Source of the DNA: Hymenobacter plasmatis
GTDB taxonomy: Bacteria > Bacteroidota > Bacteroidia > Cytophagales > Hymenobacteraceae
Direction of reading: 5' to 3'
Assembly (NCBI RefSeq): GCF_020711255.1
Contig: NZ_JAJFAW010000009.1
Location: 116,239 to 180,238, forward strand
DNA length: 64,000 nt
Shown: piece by piece, positions 1 through 9,147 of the stretch
How the letters are laid out: every line of letters starts with the position of its first letter
Numbering within the stretch: the stretch's first letter is position 1
Translations under genes and position numbers: made by a program
Notes under the pieces: generated by a model
What the model saw: only the letters and a program-made list of their open reading frames with translations
The model's database searches: none
Told to the model about the DNA's origin: nothing

Positions 1-2
1 CG

Positions 3-662
3 CTGTACTTTCAGGAAGCCGGCCGCCTCGGGTTTACGGCGCCTCCTGCGGCCTCTAAACCAGCTCAATATGTCAGCGACCCGGCCAACCCCGTGCCTTA
101 CACCGACGGCGTGCACGCCGAGCGCAACAACGAGTACATGATTGAAGACCAGCGTTTCGCCGCCAAGCGCCCCGACGTGCTCACCTTCCAAACCGAGCCG
201 CTCACCGAAGACCTCACCCTGGCCGGCCCGCTTACCGCCGACCTGTTTGTGAGCACCTCCGGCACCGATGCCGACTTCATTGTGAAGGTCATCGACGTGC
301 TGCCCGCCGATGCCACCGGTTTTGCGCCCGGCAAAAAGCCCACGGCCGGCTACCAGCGCCTGGTGCGCGCCGAAGTGATGCGCGGCCGCTACCGCAACAG
401 CTTCACCCAGCCCGAAGCCTTCCGGCCCAACCAGCCCACCGAAGTGAAATACGAGCTTCCCGACGTGCTCCACACCTTCCAGAAAGGCCACCGCCTCATG
501 GTGCAAGTACAGAGCACCTGGTTCCCGCTCGTCGACCGCAACCCGCAGAAATTTGTGCCCATCGCCAAGGCCGAGGCCAAGGACTTCCAGAAGGCCACTA
601 TCCGGCTCTACCACGATGCCAAGCAGGCTTCGGCGGTGCGGGTGCAGGTGGTGGCGCCCTAG
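3..662 (+). CDS. CocE/NonD-type hydrolase, C-terminal part (partial)
   Basis: The reading frame is open from the first bases of the window, so the 5' end of the gene lies outside it. The visible 219 residues match the C-terminal jelly-roll (PepX_C) domain of X-Pro dipeptidyl-peptidase, cocaine esterase and glutaryl acylase-type serine hydrolases. Typical stretches are LTLAGPLTADLFVSTSGTDA, then DFIVKVIDVLP, and HTFQKGHRLMVQVQSTWFP near the end. The catalytic alpha/beta-hydrolase part is not visible, so the substrate cannot be inferred. Such proteins are usually secreted peptidases or acylases in Bacteroidota. The family call is firm; the precise activity is open. Confidence 0.85.
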   Translation: MYFQEAGRLGFTAPPAASKPAQYVSDPANPVPYTDGVHAERNNEYMIEDQRFAAKRPDVLTFQTEPLTEDLTLAGPLTADLFVSTSGTDADFIVKVIDVLPADATGFAPGKKPTAGYQRLVRAEVMRGRYRNSFTQPEAFRPNQPTEVKYELPDVLHTFQKGHRLMVQVQSTWFPLVDRNPQKFVPIAKAEAKDFQKATIRLYHDAKQASAVRVQVVAP

Positions 663-739
663 CTCCACGCCCCCGGAGCGGGTTGGGCTAAAACATGCCG
701 CGGACTTCCGCCGTTATGGGCTCTCCCTTTTCCAGCTCA

Positions 740-1627
740 ATGCCCAGCTCCAAACCCAGCGTCCTCATTACCGGCGCCACCGGCCAGATTGGCGGCGACA
801 CGCTCCGCCGTCTCCTCACCGACGATACCATTACGCTGGTAGCAGCCGTGCGCTCTCCGGCCCAGGCCGCGGCCTTCGAGGCGCAGGGCGTTCGAAGCGT
901 GCTGCTCGATTTTGACCGCGAGGAAACCCTGGCCCCCGCTTTGGCCGGCATCGACCGCGCCCTGCTCGTGACCGGCTACACCGTAGACATGCTGCGCCAG
1001 AGCAAGGCTTTTCTCGACCAGGCCCACCTGGCGGGCGTGCGCCACGTGGTGCACCTGGGCGCCTGCGGCCCCGACGACACCACCGTGGCCCACTGGGCCT
1101 GGCACCAGCTGGTGGAGCGCTACATCGAGTGGCGCGGCTTCTCCTTCACCCACCTGCGCCCCGAAACCTTCATGCAAAATCTGCTGAGCTACGGCGGCAC
1201 CCAGGTGGTGCAGGCGGGCCTCATCCGGCAGTTTGTGGGCGATGCCCGCCTGAGCTGGGTCGATGCCGAAGACGTGGCCCTGGCCGCCGCGCAGGCCCTG
1301 CTGCACCCCGAGCGCCACGCCGGCCACACCTACCGCCTGGGCTACGACGCCAAATCCTACCACGAAATTGCGTCCCTCATGGCCGAGGTGCTAGGCAAGC
1401 CCTTCCGCTACGAGCCTGTGGCGCCGGAGGTATTTCTGGAAAACATGCGGGCCGCCGGCGCCGAAATGGCCTACATGCACTGCGTGTACGACCACTACAA
1501 GCGCTACGCCGCCCACACCCTACCGGGCGCCGACGACGTGTTCGACAACTTCCCCAGCATTGCGGGCCAGGAACCGGTGCGGTGGCGGCAGTTCATCGAA
1601 AAGCACCGCGCTGCCTTCGACTATTAA
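740..1627 (+). CDS. NmrA-like NAD(P)-binding SDR family protein
   Basis: This is an atypical short-chain dehydrogenase of about 295 residues. The N-terminus carries the dinucleotide-binding loop TGATGQIGG directly after a beta strand, followed by TLVAAVRSPAQ and the LLVTGYTVDMLRQ segment typical of NmrA/HSCARG and azoreductase-like members. The middle has HLGACGPDDTTVAHWAWHQL and HLRPETFMQN, common in this group. The start at 740 is chosen because the sequence in front of it (an in-frame ATG at 695) is low-complexity and not part of the fold. Members act as redox sensors or NADPH-dependent reductases; the substrate is not predictable here. It converges on the HAD gene downstream, with a palindrome between them. 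Confidence 0.85.
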   Translation: MPSSKPSVLITGATGQIGGDTLRRLLTDDTITLVAAVRSPAQAAAFEAQGVRSVLLDFDREETLAPALAGIDRALLVTGYTVDMLRQSKAFLDQAHLAGVRHVVHLGACGPDDTTVAHWAWHQLVERYIEWRGFSFTHLRPETFMQNLLSYGGTQVVQAGLIRQFVGDARLSWVDAEDVALAAAQALLHPERHAGHTYRLGYDAKSYHEIASLMAEVLGKPFRYEPVAPEVFLENMRAAGAEMAYMHCVYDHYKRYAAHTLPGADDVFDNFPSIAGQEPVRWRQFIEKHRAAFDY

Positions 1628-1653
1628 AATCAGTTTCGGAGTCTGTGTACAGA

Positions 1654-1676
1654 AGCGCGGACTAAAAGTCCGCGCT
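1654..1676. repeat. Palindromic repeat, family A; possible bidirectional terminator
   Basis: A 10-bp perfect stem (AGCGCGGACT and its complement) closes on a 3-base loop. It lies 27 bases after the reductase stop and about 58 bases before the stop of the converging HAD gene. The same GCGGACT core recurs as the paired element at 9033-9122. It could end transcription from both sides, but it has no T-run. Confidence 0.7.
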
Positions 1677-1733
1677 ACCGCTATACACTCACTCAGAAAC
1701 CGCTCTAGCGCTGGTCGCCCGAACCAGACCATG

Positions 1734-2384
1734 CTAGACCAGGGCATGCATAAACTCGTCGGTAAAATCCGGCGCAAAATGCAGCACATTGGGCAGGTGG
1801 GCAAACTCAGCTTCCTCGTGCGTAGTGGTGAGCACCACGGCTTGCATGCCGGCGTTGTGGGCAGCTTCGGCGCCTTTGGGCACGTCTTCGAACACGATGC
1901 AGCCAGCCGGCTCAACTCCCAGCTGGGCGGCGGCCTTGAGGAAAGTTTCGGGGTTGGGCTTGCTCAATACCACGTCATCGGCGCTGACGATGGTCTGGAA
2001 GTAGTGCCGGATGTTCAGGTTATCGAGCACGAAGTCGATGTTGAACGGGATAGCCGCCGAGCCGATGGCCATGGGAATGCCCCGCTGGTGGGCGCTTTCC
2101 AGAAACTCCGGCAGGCCCGGCAGCAACTGCAGGTGCGGCAGAAACTCCTGCTGGTAGCGCCGCTCCTTTTCGAGTGAAAGACGGTCCATTTCGGCCGCGC
2201 TAAACCGGTCGGGGCCGAACATGCGCACCAGCACTTCCTGGTTTTTGCCGTACATCTGCGGCTTCACCTCGTCCCAGGTAAACTGGCCGCCCAGGTCGTT
2301 ATTAAACAGGTATTGCCAGGCGCGGGTGTGGTATTCCATGTCGTGAATCATGGTACCGTTGAGGTCAAAAATAAAGGCCTTCAT
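1734..2384 (-). CDS. HAD family phosphatase, beta-phosphoglucomutase-like
   Basis: This is a 216-residue HAD hydrolase of subfamily IA. Motif I is FDLNGT at residues 6-11, so the usual second aspartate of DxD is asparagine. I recall this DLNGT variant in some Bacteroidota HAD phosphatases, so it need not mean loss of activity. A helical cap follows, then motif II in AIGSAA, the lysine in VLSKPNPETFL and motif IV in CIVFEDVPKGAEAAHNAGM. The layout fits small sugar-phosphate phosphatases or beta-phosphoglucomutase relatives. The ATG at 2384 is the natural start because the fold begins within four residues. No operon partner is visible. Confidence 0.88.
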   Translation of the reverse strand: MKAFIFDLNGTMIHDMEYHTRAWQYLFNNDLGGQFTWDEVKPQMYGKNQEVLVRMFGPDRFSAAEMDRLSLEKERRYQQEFLPHLQLLPGLPEFLESAHQRGIPMAIGSAAIPFNIDFVLDNLNIRHYFQTIVSADDVVLSKPNPETFLKAAAQLGVEPAGCIVFEDVPKGAEAAHNAGMQAVVLTTTHEEAEFAHLPNVLHFAPDFTDEFMHALV

Positions 2385-2517
2385 AGGAGCGTAGGGTAAA
2401 GTGAAGCCAAGGCAATCCGGGCTCTGGCGCCTCGCAAAGCTCGGGCTTTTCCGTGGCCGCGGGCTCCGATTAGGCGCAAGGCCAGCTCAATTTCTACTCC
2501 GCCCCTTAGCTTTCGCT

Positions 2518-3000
2518 ATGAAACCGAGAATCGAGCAACTGGCCGAAAAGAAATTAATCGGCAAGCGCATTACCATGTCTTTGGCGCAGAATAAAACGCG
2601 CGAGCTGTGGCAAAGCGTTATGCCCCGGCGCCGGGAGATTCTAAATCCACTGGGCCCCGAGTTCTACTCTATGCAGCTTTATGGCTCGGGTTATTTCCAG
2701 GATTTTAGCCCAACTACCGAATTCGAGAAATGGGCCACGGTGGCGGTAACGGACTTTGACAGCGTGCCGCAAGGCATGGAAACCTTCACGCTACCCGGCG
2801 GCCTCTACGCCGTGTTCCTACACCGCGCCGACGACAGCACCGCCGACCAAACGTTTCGGCACATCTTCGAAAACTGGCTGCCCGCCTCGGGCTATCTATT
2901 AGATGACCGGCCCCATTTTGAGCTGCTGGGAGAAAAGTATAAGAACAACGGCCCCGGCTCAGAAGAGGAAATCTGGATACCAATTAAGGCCAGGACTTAG
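2518..3000 (+). CDS. GyrI-like effector-binding domain protein
   Basis: The protein is about 160 residues. It fits the stand-alone GyrI-like / AraC effector-binding (SOUL-like beta-alpha) fold: FYSMQLYGSGYF, then KWATVAVTDFDSVPQGMETFTLPGGLYAVFLHRADDS, ending with LDDRPHFELLGEKYKNNGPGSEEEIWIPIK. The final EEIWIPIK strand is characteristic of the family. Such proteins bind small amphipathic ligands or inhibit gyrase, with no catalytic residues to check. The upstream in-frame ATG at 2401 would add 39 residues with no family similarity, so 2518 is preferred. Confidence 0.85.
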   Translation: MKPRIEQLAEKKLIGKRITMSLAQNKTRELWQSVMPRRREILNPLGPEFYSMQLYGSGYFQDFSPTTEFEKWATVAVTDFDSVPQGMETFTLPGGLYAVFLHRADDSTADQTFRHIFENWLPASGYLLDDRPHFELLGEKYKNNGPGSEEEIWIPIKART

Positions 3001-3047
3001 CCTTTAGCAGGGAAATAGGCTGAAATCGCCTGTCATGTCGCGCCTCT

Positions 3048-3188
3048 TGTCATGCAGAGCGCAGCGAAGCATCTTATCACCGCTGCAGAACTTGCTCAGG
3101 CGTGATAGGATGCTTCGCTGCGCTCTGCATGACAGACGATTGGATTGCGACTGGGGTAAAGATGCTTCGTACGCTCTGCATGACAGAC
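3048..3188. repeat. Palindromic repeat, family B, with a partial third arm
   Basis: A 26-bp perfect inverted repeat (arms 3048-3073 and 3109-3134) surrounds a 35-base loop. The arm begins TGTCATGCAGAGCGCAGCG. A further right-arm copy with a small change follows at 3160-3188. It sits between converging genes and belongs to the same family as the elements at 13601, 24545, 25642 and 27117. Confidence 0.85.
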
Positions 3189-3227
3189 GGCGCTAGGCAT
3201 GACGTACCGTTTTAGCCCAACCAGGCA

Positions 3228-6200
3228 TTACAAATACACCCGAAACGTGGTGCCCTCCCCTACTTCGCTCTCTACCTCCACATGGCCACCGTTGCTCTGC
3301 ACGATGCGGTTGACGAGGTAGAGGCCTACTCCTGTGCCCTCGGTGTGGTCGTGGAAGCGGCGGAAGAGGTGGAACAGCTCGCCGCGATGCCGCTGCACGT
3401 CGAAGCCCAGGCCGTTGTCTTCCACCATCAGCACGGGCCGGTCCTCTTGCACCCACATGGAGAGGTGTATGCGGCAGCGCCGGGCAGGGTTGGCGTATTT
3501 CAGCGAGTTGCTCAGCAGGTTGAGCACGATGGTGCGCAGGTTGGCGCGGGCGTAGGACAGCGTGGGCCGGGCCGAGAAGTCGGTGGTGATGCGGGCCCGG
3601 GCCGCTTGCACCTGGGGCTGCAGGGTTTGCAGCACCTCCTGGGTCAGCTCGTCCATGAGCACGGTTTCGGCGGCTAGCTCCGGGAGGCGCTGCACCTGCC
3701 CCACCACGGCCAGGTCGTTGATGGTAGTGCCCAGCTGGCGCAGGGCATCTTCTACCATGGGTTCGAGCAGGTCCTTTTCCTCGGGGTCTTGGAACACGGT
3801 GGACCGCCGCAGTTCCTCAAACAGACCCGCCAGGTTGTTGACGGGCTGCTTGAGGTCGTGGCTGGCGGCGTACACGAAGTTGTCCAGGTCCTGGTTGGTG
3901 CGCGTGAGCTGCAGGTTGGCCTGGGCCAGCTCTTGGTTGCGGGTGCTCACGGCCAGGTGGGCGGCCGTCATTTCCTCATTGGCCTGGGCCAGCAGCTGCC
4001 GCGCGGTCACTTGCTCGCTCACGTCGGTGGCCACCGCGGCCACGCCCGTAATCTGGCCGTTGCTGTCGCGCAGGGGCTGGTACACAAAGTTCACGTACAG
4101 GGTTTCGAGCTGGCCGTGGCGCATTAGCTCCACTGCCTGCCCTTGGGCCACATACGCCTCGCCCGTGGACATCACGCCTTCCAGCAGCTGCTCAAAGCCC
4201 TGGCCGCGCACCTCGGGCATGCCGTCCAGCAGGGCCTTGCCCAGCACTTCTTCGCGCGTATGGCCCCACAGCGCGCACATGCCCGGGTTGGCCAGCTCCA
4301 CCACCAGCGCGGGCCCGCGGAGCACTGCAATGGCCACGGGAGCCTGCTCAAACAGCGTTTGCAGCTGGGCATCGCGCTGCTGCATTTCTTCCTGTAGCAC
4401 GGCGGTTTGCTGGCGGGCTTTCACCTGCTCGGTCACATCGAAGGCAAAGATGGACACCCCCACCGCTGCGCCGCCGTCGTGGTACGCCTGGTAGGTGAAG
4501 GTGAAGTAGGCCTCGGGCAGCAGGTTGCCGGCGGTATCGCGCATCTGCAGGGGCAGCTCGGCCCCAAAAAACGCCTCGCCGGTGGTATACACCTGGTCGA
4601 GCAGGGCCAGGAAGCCAAACTCCACCGTCTCGGGCAGGGCCTCGGCCAGTGGCTGGCCCAGCAGCTGCCGGCCCGGAAACAGGGCCTGGTAGCCGGGGTT
4701 CACGTAATCGAACCGGTGCTCGGGCCCGCGCAGAATGGCCACGCTGGCCGGCGTTTGCTCAAACACCTGGTAGAGGGTTTCGCGCTGATGCACCAGCTGT
4801 TCCGACGCTTCGAGGGCGGCGGCCTGCAGGGCATCGGCGCGCTGGCGGGCCTGCACCTGCTCCGTTACCTCATAGGCAAACACGAGCACCCCGTCGATGC
4901 GCCCGGCTTCGTCGTAGCGGGCCTGCTGAATGTAGTTGAAGTACCGGTCTTCCAACACCTCGTCTTCGGGCCGGGCAATGGGAATGAGAATGCCGTTTTC
5001 TTCGTTGGTGATGCCCGTTTCGAAAACGCGCTGAAAGGTGAGGTGCGCCTCGTGGCCCTCAATTTCGGGCAGGGCCTCGGCCAGCGGCTGGCCCAGCAGC
5101 TGCCGGCCCGGAAACAGGGCCTGGTAGCCAGGGTTCACCAGCTCAAATACCAGGTCGGGGCCGTCGAGAATGCAGATGGCGGCCGGCGCCTGCATGAAGA
5201 ACCGCTCCAGGCGCGCGCGCTGGCGCTCGGCTTCGGTCTGAGCGCGTTGCAGGCGGGCGGTGCGGTCGGCCACTCGAACCTCCAGCTCCTGGTTTAGCTC
5301 GTTGAGCCGGAGCTGAGCCCGAAACAGGTCATCGTTGCTGGAGCGGATTTCCTCGTTGGCCGCCAGCAGCTCTTCGTTGGCGGCGGCCAGCTCCTCGTTT
5401 AGCTGGGCGCTTTGCCGCTCGTTGGCGGCCAGCTGCTGCCGGGCCTGTACCTGCGCCGTCACCTCAAAGGCAAACACAATAATGCCGTCGATGGCGCCGC
5501 TGGTGTCGTACCGGGCCTGGTAGCTGAAATTGTAATAACGCTTTTCCAGCCTCGCCCCGCCCACATTGGCATGGTCGAGCTGGATGAGCATTTCGTTGGC
5601 CCGGAAGGTTTCGCCGGTTCGGTACACTTCGTCGAGCAGGCCGAAAATGGGCTGCCCCGCCAGTTCGGGCATGGCCTCGCGAATGGTCCTGCCCAGCAGC
5701 GGCCGGCCGCCCACCAACTGCTGATAGAGTGGGTTGGCCAGCTCAAACACGTGCTCGGGGCCCGCGAAGATGCAAATCATGGCCGGCGCCTGCATGAAGG
5801 TCTCGTGCAGGGCGGCGCGCTCGCGCTCGGCTTCGGCCAGCGCGGCGCGTTCGCGGGCCTGGCTTTCGCGCAGGGCCACTTCCACGGCCGTGCGGGCATG
5901 GTGAGCCGTGTCACTGAAGCTTACTAGCAGCCCCCGCCCCACCCGCCGGGCCGACAGCCGGAAGTAGTTGTCGAGGCCATCGCCCTGATAGTTGATGTCC
6001 ATCCGCGCGGGCTCACCCGATTCGAAGGCCTCGCGGTGAAAGGCAAATACGCCGGTCTCAATGGTGTGCGGGAAGTGCTCCAGGTAGGTGCCGGCCGGCT
6101 GGGCCGGCTGCTGCACCATGCGCTGGGCAGTGGGGTTAAAGTAATCGATGGTGAAATCAACGATTTCGCCGCTGGCCGCCCGCACGGGCGAGTAGAGCGC

Positions 6201-6308
6201 CACGCCCTGCAGCGAGGTGTCCAGCAAGCCCAGCAGCAAGTCATCGAGCGGAAATGCGTCGCGGAGTTCGGCGAGGATAGACGCGGAGGCAGCGGCAGAA
6301 TCAGGCAT
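3228..6308 (-). CDS. Multi-PAS sensor histidine kinase
   Basis: This 1026-residue soluble histidine kinase has five PAS-like units at roughly 20-135, 165-290, 362-485, 508-630 and 645-770. A Q/E-rich coiled coil lies at about 297-375. The dimerisation domain holds the phospho-acceptor histidine in AASHDLKQP (H817), and the ATPase domain has the N box NLLSNSLKYA, VEDNGLGFD and GTGVGLYLV. No membrane segment is visible, so it probably senses a cytoplasmic signal. The start at 6308 is preferred over the upstream in-frame codon at 6464, whose extra 52 residues look non-coding. PAS units 3 and 4 share an almost identical 73-base segment. No response regulator is adjacent. Confidence 0.92.
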   Translation of the reverse strand: MPDSAAASASILAELRDAFPLDDLLLGLLDTSLQGVALYSPVRAASGEIVDFTIDYFNPTAQRMVQQPAQPAGTYLEHFPHTIETGVFAFHREAFESGEPARMDINYQGDGLDNYFRLSARRVGRGLLVSFSDTAHHARTAVEVALRESQARERAALAEAERERAALHETFMQAPAMICIFAGPEHVFELANPLYQQLVGGRPLLGRTIREAMPELAGQPIFGLLDEVYRTGETFRANEMLIQLDHANVGGARLEKRYYNFSYQARYDTSGAIDGIIVFAFEVTAQVQARQQLAANERQSAQLNEELAAANEELLAANEEIRSSNDDLFRAQLRLNELNQELEVRVADRTARLQRAQTEAERQRARLERFFMQAPAAICILDGPDLVFELVNPGYQALFPGRQLLGQPLAEALPEIEGHEAHLTFQRVFETGITNEENGILIPIARPEDEVLEDRYFNYIQQARYDEAGRIDGVLVFAYEVTEQVQARQRADALQAAALEASEQLVHQRETLYQVFEQTPASVAILRGPEHRFDYVNPGYQALFPGRQLLGQPLAEALPETVEFGFLALLDQVYTTGEAFFGAELPLQMRDTAGNLLPEAYFTFTYQAYHDGGAAVGVSIFAFDVTEQVKARQQTAVLQEEMQQRDAQLQTLFEQAPVAIAVLRGPALVVELANPGMCALWGHTREEVLGKALLDGMPEVRGQGFEQLLEGVMSTGEAYVAQGQAVELMRHGQLETLYVNFVYQPLRDSNGQITGVAAVATDVSEQVTARQLLAQANEEMTAAHLAVSTRNQELAQANLQLTRTNQDLDNFVYAASHDLKQPVNNLAGLFEELRRSTVFQDPEEKDLLEPMVEDALRQLGTTINDLAVVGQVQRLPELAAETVLMDELTQEVLQTLQPQVQAARARITTDFSARPTLSYARANLRTIVLNLLSNSLKYANPARRCRIHLSMWVQEDRPVLMVEDNGLGFDVQRHRGELFHLFRRFHDHTEGTGVGLYLVNRIVQSNGGHVEVESEVGEGTTFRVYL

Positions 6309-6462
6309 GTGGCGAAGGTAAACACAACCGGAATGTTGAGCTGATTCATACGCAGAACTGGCGGCTTCGATGGCGGGAACCTGCTGAAAGCAAGTCTGCT
6401 TCAATTTTACCCCAGGCCCCCTTCCGGCGCTGCGTCCAGAGAGCGGCCCGCCCGGAACGCAC

Positions 6463-6494
6463 ACGCCCCCGCTGCGGGCCGCAACGGGGGCGTG
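6463..6494 (-). terminator. GC-rich hairpin after the protease gene
   Basis: CACGCCCCCG and CGGGGGCGTG form a 10-bp stem 30 bases downstream of the stop of the protease gene. There is no T-run, so this is at best a weak or Rho-assisted stop signal. Confidence 0.4.
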
Positions 6495-6523
6495 GGTATC
6501 CAGGTTGAGCTAAAACCGACGGC

Positions 6524-8653
6524 TTACTTCAGCTCGTCGCCAATTACGGCGACGGCTTCGGCCAGAGCCGCGTCTTTGCGCAGGGGCTTGAGGAAGCGGG
6601 CCGCCCGCTTGGTAGCCGCCGAGTCGGAGCCGGCTACGCTGGCATCGGCGGTCAGTTGGGCTACTTCCAGGGAAGGCAGGGCATTTTGCGCGGCCGTCTG
6701 CTGCTTGTTGGCGTCGCGCACCTGCTGCTGGGCGGCGCGGTAGGCGGCCAGGTTCAGCGAGAGGTTGGTTTGCTTGCGGCGAACGGTGGCGCGCTGGGTG
6801 GCATCGGTAATCAGGCGGAAGCCGGGGCTGGCCGCTACCCGGGCGGCACTGGCGGCGCGCAGCTTGTCGATGGCCGGCACCGTGTTGCTGGGCTGGAACG
6901 CAGCGGGCGAAATTTCATCCCACAGCAACGGGTACTCCGACTCCTGCTCACCTTTGGCAAACGAGGTGAGGGCATCGGGCAGGGTAATGTCCGGCACCAC
7001 GCCTTTGAACTGCGTAGAGCCACCGTTCACGCGGTAAAACTTCTGGATGGTGAGCTTGAGCGAGCCCAGGGGCTTCAGGGCCTTGGCCTCGGGCGACACC
7101 GCGTTGTCGAGGTCAATAATCTGCTGCACAGTACCCTTGCCATAGGTGGTGCTGCCCACGATGATGGCGCGGCGGTAGTCCTGCATGGCGGCGGCCAGAA
7201 TCTCCGACGCCGAGGCACTGTACTTGTTCACCATCACCACCAGCGGGCCGGCGTACTGCACCTGGGGGTCTTTGTCGTCGAGGGCGGTGGGGCGGCCGCG
7301 GCCGGCTTTTACCTGCACCATGGGGCCGCTGGGCACGAAAAGGCCACCCATTTCCACGGCGTCCTGCAGCGAGCCGCCGCCGTTGTAGCGCAGGTCGAGA
7401 ATCACGCCCGCCACGTTTTCCTTGCTCAGCTTGGCCAGCTCGGTTTTCACGTCGGCGGCGCTGCTGCGGCCCCCTTTGCCGCCAAAGTCGGCGTAGAAGC
7501 CCGGCAGGTGAATGTAGCCGTAGTTTTTGCCGCCCTGCTTGATAATGGCCGACTGCGCGTAGGTTTCCTCAATCACCACCACGTCGCGGATGATGGGGAT
7601 GACCACAACGGCGCCGTCGGGCTTGCGCACCGTCAGGCGTACTTCGGTGCCCTTGGGGCCGCGAATCAGCTTCACGGCTTTCTCAAAGCGCATGCCTTCC
7701 ACGCTCACGGGCTCGGCCGCGCCCTGGGCCACGCGCAGGATAATGTCGCCCACCTTCAGCTCGCCCTGCCGGAACGAGGCCGACCCGGCCACAATGTCGG
7801 TTACCTTGAGGTGGCCTTCGTCTTCCTGCAGCTGCGCGCCGGTGCCCTCCAACCGGCCCGACATCGCAATGTCGAAGTTGTCGCGGGCAATGGGCGCAAA
7901 GTATTCGGTGTGGGGGTCGTAGGTGTTGGCAATGACGTTGGCAAACTCGGCCAGGTGGTCGTTGTCGTCGTTTTGCAGCTGGTCGGCGAAGTATTCGTCA
8001 TAGTACTTCAGCACGCGCTTGCGGGCGGCGGCCTCCAGTTCGGCCGGCGTGCGCGGGCGCTCCGACGTTGCGGCAGGTGAGGTGCCCGGCGTGGCGGCCG
8101 CCAGCGGCTTGTCTTTCTTGCGGGCTTCCTCGTCCATCAGCTCCGAGAGCTGGGCCAGGGTCTGGTACTTCAGCAGCTTGCGCCACTGCTCGCGCTGCAC
8201 CGCCGCGGTGGGCGCGAAAGCCGCTTTTTCGGGGCTGGTTTCCAGGCTTTCCTGCACCGTGAAGTCGAAGGGCTTGGCCAGAATCTGGCGGTACAAGGCC
8301 TGAATTTCCAGGGTGCGCTTGCTCAGCAGCTTGCTGGTCACGTCCAGAAACTCGTGGGTGCCGCCCTTCAGCTCGTCGTCAATCTTGGTTTGGTACTGCC
8401 GCAGTTGGGCTACTTCGGGCGCCAGCAGCAGCTGCTTGTTCACGTCTACCCGCTTGAGGTAAAGGTCGAACACGCGCTGCGAGAACTGGTCGTCGAGCTT
8501 TTCGGGCTGGTAGTGGAGCACGCCCAGGCCCTGCAGCATGGTGCCCAGCACCACCTGGTCGCGCGGCGGCGTGCCCTGGTAAACGGAGTAAGAGGCCAGC
8601 CCAACCAAGGCCAGCGTCGACAACAATCCTACTTTCAAACGGGAAGCTTGCAT
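6524..8653 (-). CDS. prc: Carboxy-terminal processing peptidase (tail-specific protease)
   Basis: The product is about 709 residues, the usual length of Prc/Tsp proteases. An N-terminal hydrophobic segment (GLLSTLALVGLASYSV) exports or anchors it to the envelope. A helical Tsp N-terminal domain follows, then a PDZ domain (GSASFRQGELKVGDIILRV) and the S41 catalytic domain. The serine lies in VNKYSASASE and the lysine in TTYGKGTVQQ, so the Ser-Lys dyad is intact. The C-terminal DUF3340-type domain closes the protein. Prc degrades misfolded periplasmic proteins and trims cell-wall hydrolases. The ATG at 8653 is chosen because it places the signal segment at the extreme N-terminus. Confidence 0.93.
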   Translation of the reverse strand: MQASRLKVGLLSTLALVGLASYSVYQGTPPRDQVVLGTMLQGLGVLHYQPEKLDDQFSQRVFDLYLKRVDVNKQLLLAPEVAQLRQYQTKIDDELKGGTHEFLDVTSKLLSKRTLEIQALYRQILAKPFDFTVQESLETSPEKAAFAPTAAVQREQWRKLLKYQTLAQLSELMDEEARKKDKPLAAATPGTSPAATSERPRTPAELEAAARKRVLKYYDEYFADQLQNDDNDHLAEFANVIANTYDPHTEYFAPIARDNFDIAMSGRLEGTGAQLQEDEGHLKVTDIVAGSASFRQGELKVGDIILRVAQGAAEPVSVEGMRFEKAVKLIRGPKGTEVRLTVRKPDGAVVVIPIIRDVVVIEETYAQSAIIKQGGKNYGYIHLPGFYADFGGKGGRSSAADVKTELAKLSKENVAGVILDLRYNGGGSLQDAVEMGGLFVPSGPMVQVKAGRGRPTALDDKDPQVQYAGPLVVMVNKYSASASEILAAAMQDYRRAIIVGSTTYGKGTVQQIIDLDNAVSPEAKALKPLGSLKLTIQKFYRVNGGSTQFKGVVPDITLPDALTSFAKGEQESEYPLLWDEISPAAFQPSNTVPAIDKLRAASAARVAASPGFRLITDATQRATVRRKQTNLSLNLAAYRAAQQQVRDANKQQTAAQNALPSLEVAQLTADASVAGSDSAATKRAARFLKPLRKDAALAEAVAVIGDELK

Positions 8654-9147
8654 GCGAAGAAGAATTTCAGAGCGAGAAAAACAGAGCACCAGCCCGGGGC
8701 CGCGCTACATGAATGAGCTGATTTGGGGGCAAAAGGTGACAGCGACTGTGCTACAATCGCACCAAGTATCCCCTTAAAGTCAAAAACCTACCAATAAGGT
8801 TGCGAAAAGTACCTATTCACAATCTTAAATCCACCACGTCTCATCGAGAAGCAGTGCAATTCCGGCTTGGCAGGATGGCACTGCGCTAGAAGCATATTTA
8901 AATAAACAATAAATGAAAGGCAGAAATTCCTAAAGGAGGGTTGCGTTGAGGTGGAAGGAACTCATCCCGTGGAATCTCACCCCTACCGAGCACGGCCCGA
9001 CGCCTCTCCTTGGGAGAGGAATGCCGGACGATTGTAGCGCGGACTTTGTAGTCCGCGTCCCCGGCGGAACCCGAACGACAGCCCAACAGCGCGGGGACGC
9101 GGACTACAAAGTCCGCGCTACATTCCTGCCGCCTTGGCTCCCCTCTC
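8654..9147. other. Intergenic region with paired palindromes
   Basis: About 490 bases lie between the protease and DNA polymerase IV genes, both on the minus strand. The right half holds the element at 9033-9122 and a weaker outer inverted repeat of short gagagg-type arms. The left half is comparatively AT-rich and presumably carries the protease promoter, but I see no convincing box. No gene is visible. Confidence 0.6.
9033..9122. repeat. Paired palindromic element, family A (BIME-like)
   Basis: Two 31-base arms, 9033-9063 and 9092-9122, are perfect reverse complements of each other. Each arm is itself a hairpin: GCGGACT, loop TTGT, AGTCCGC. The central spacer is 28 bases. This head-to-head pairing of palindromic units resembles REP/BIME elements. 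Confidence 0.9.

Noticed and set aside
6656..8080. 474-codon plus-strand frame opposite the tail-specific protease
   Set aside because: Gly/His/Val-rich shadow of the protease gene without recognisable motifs.
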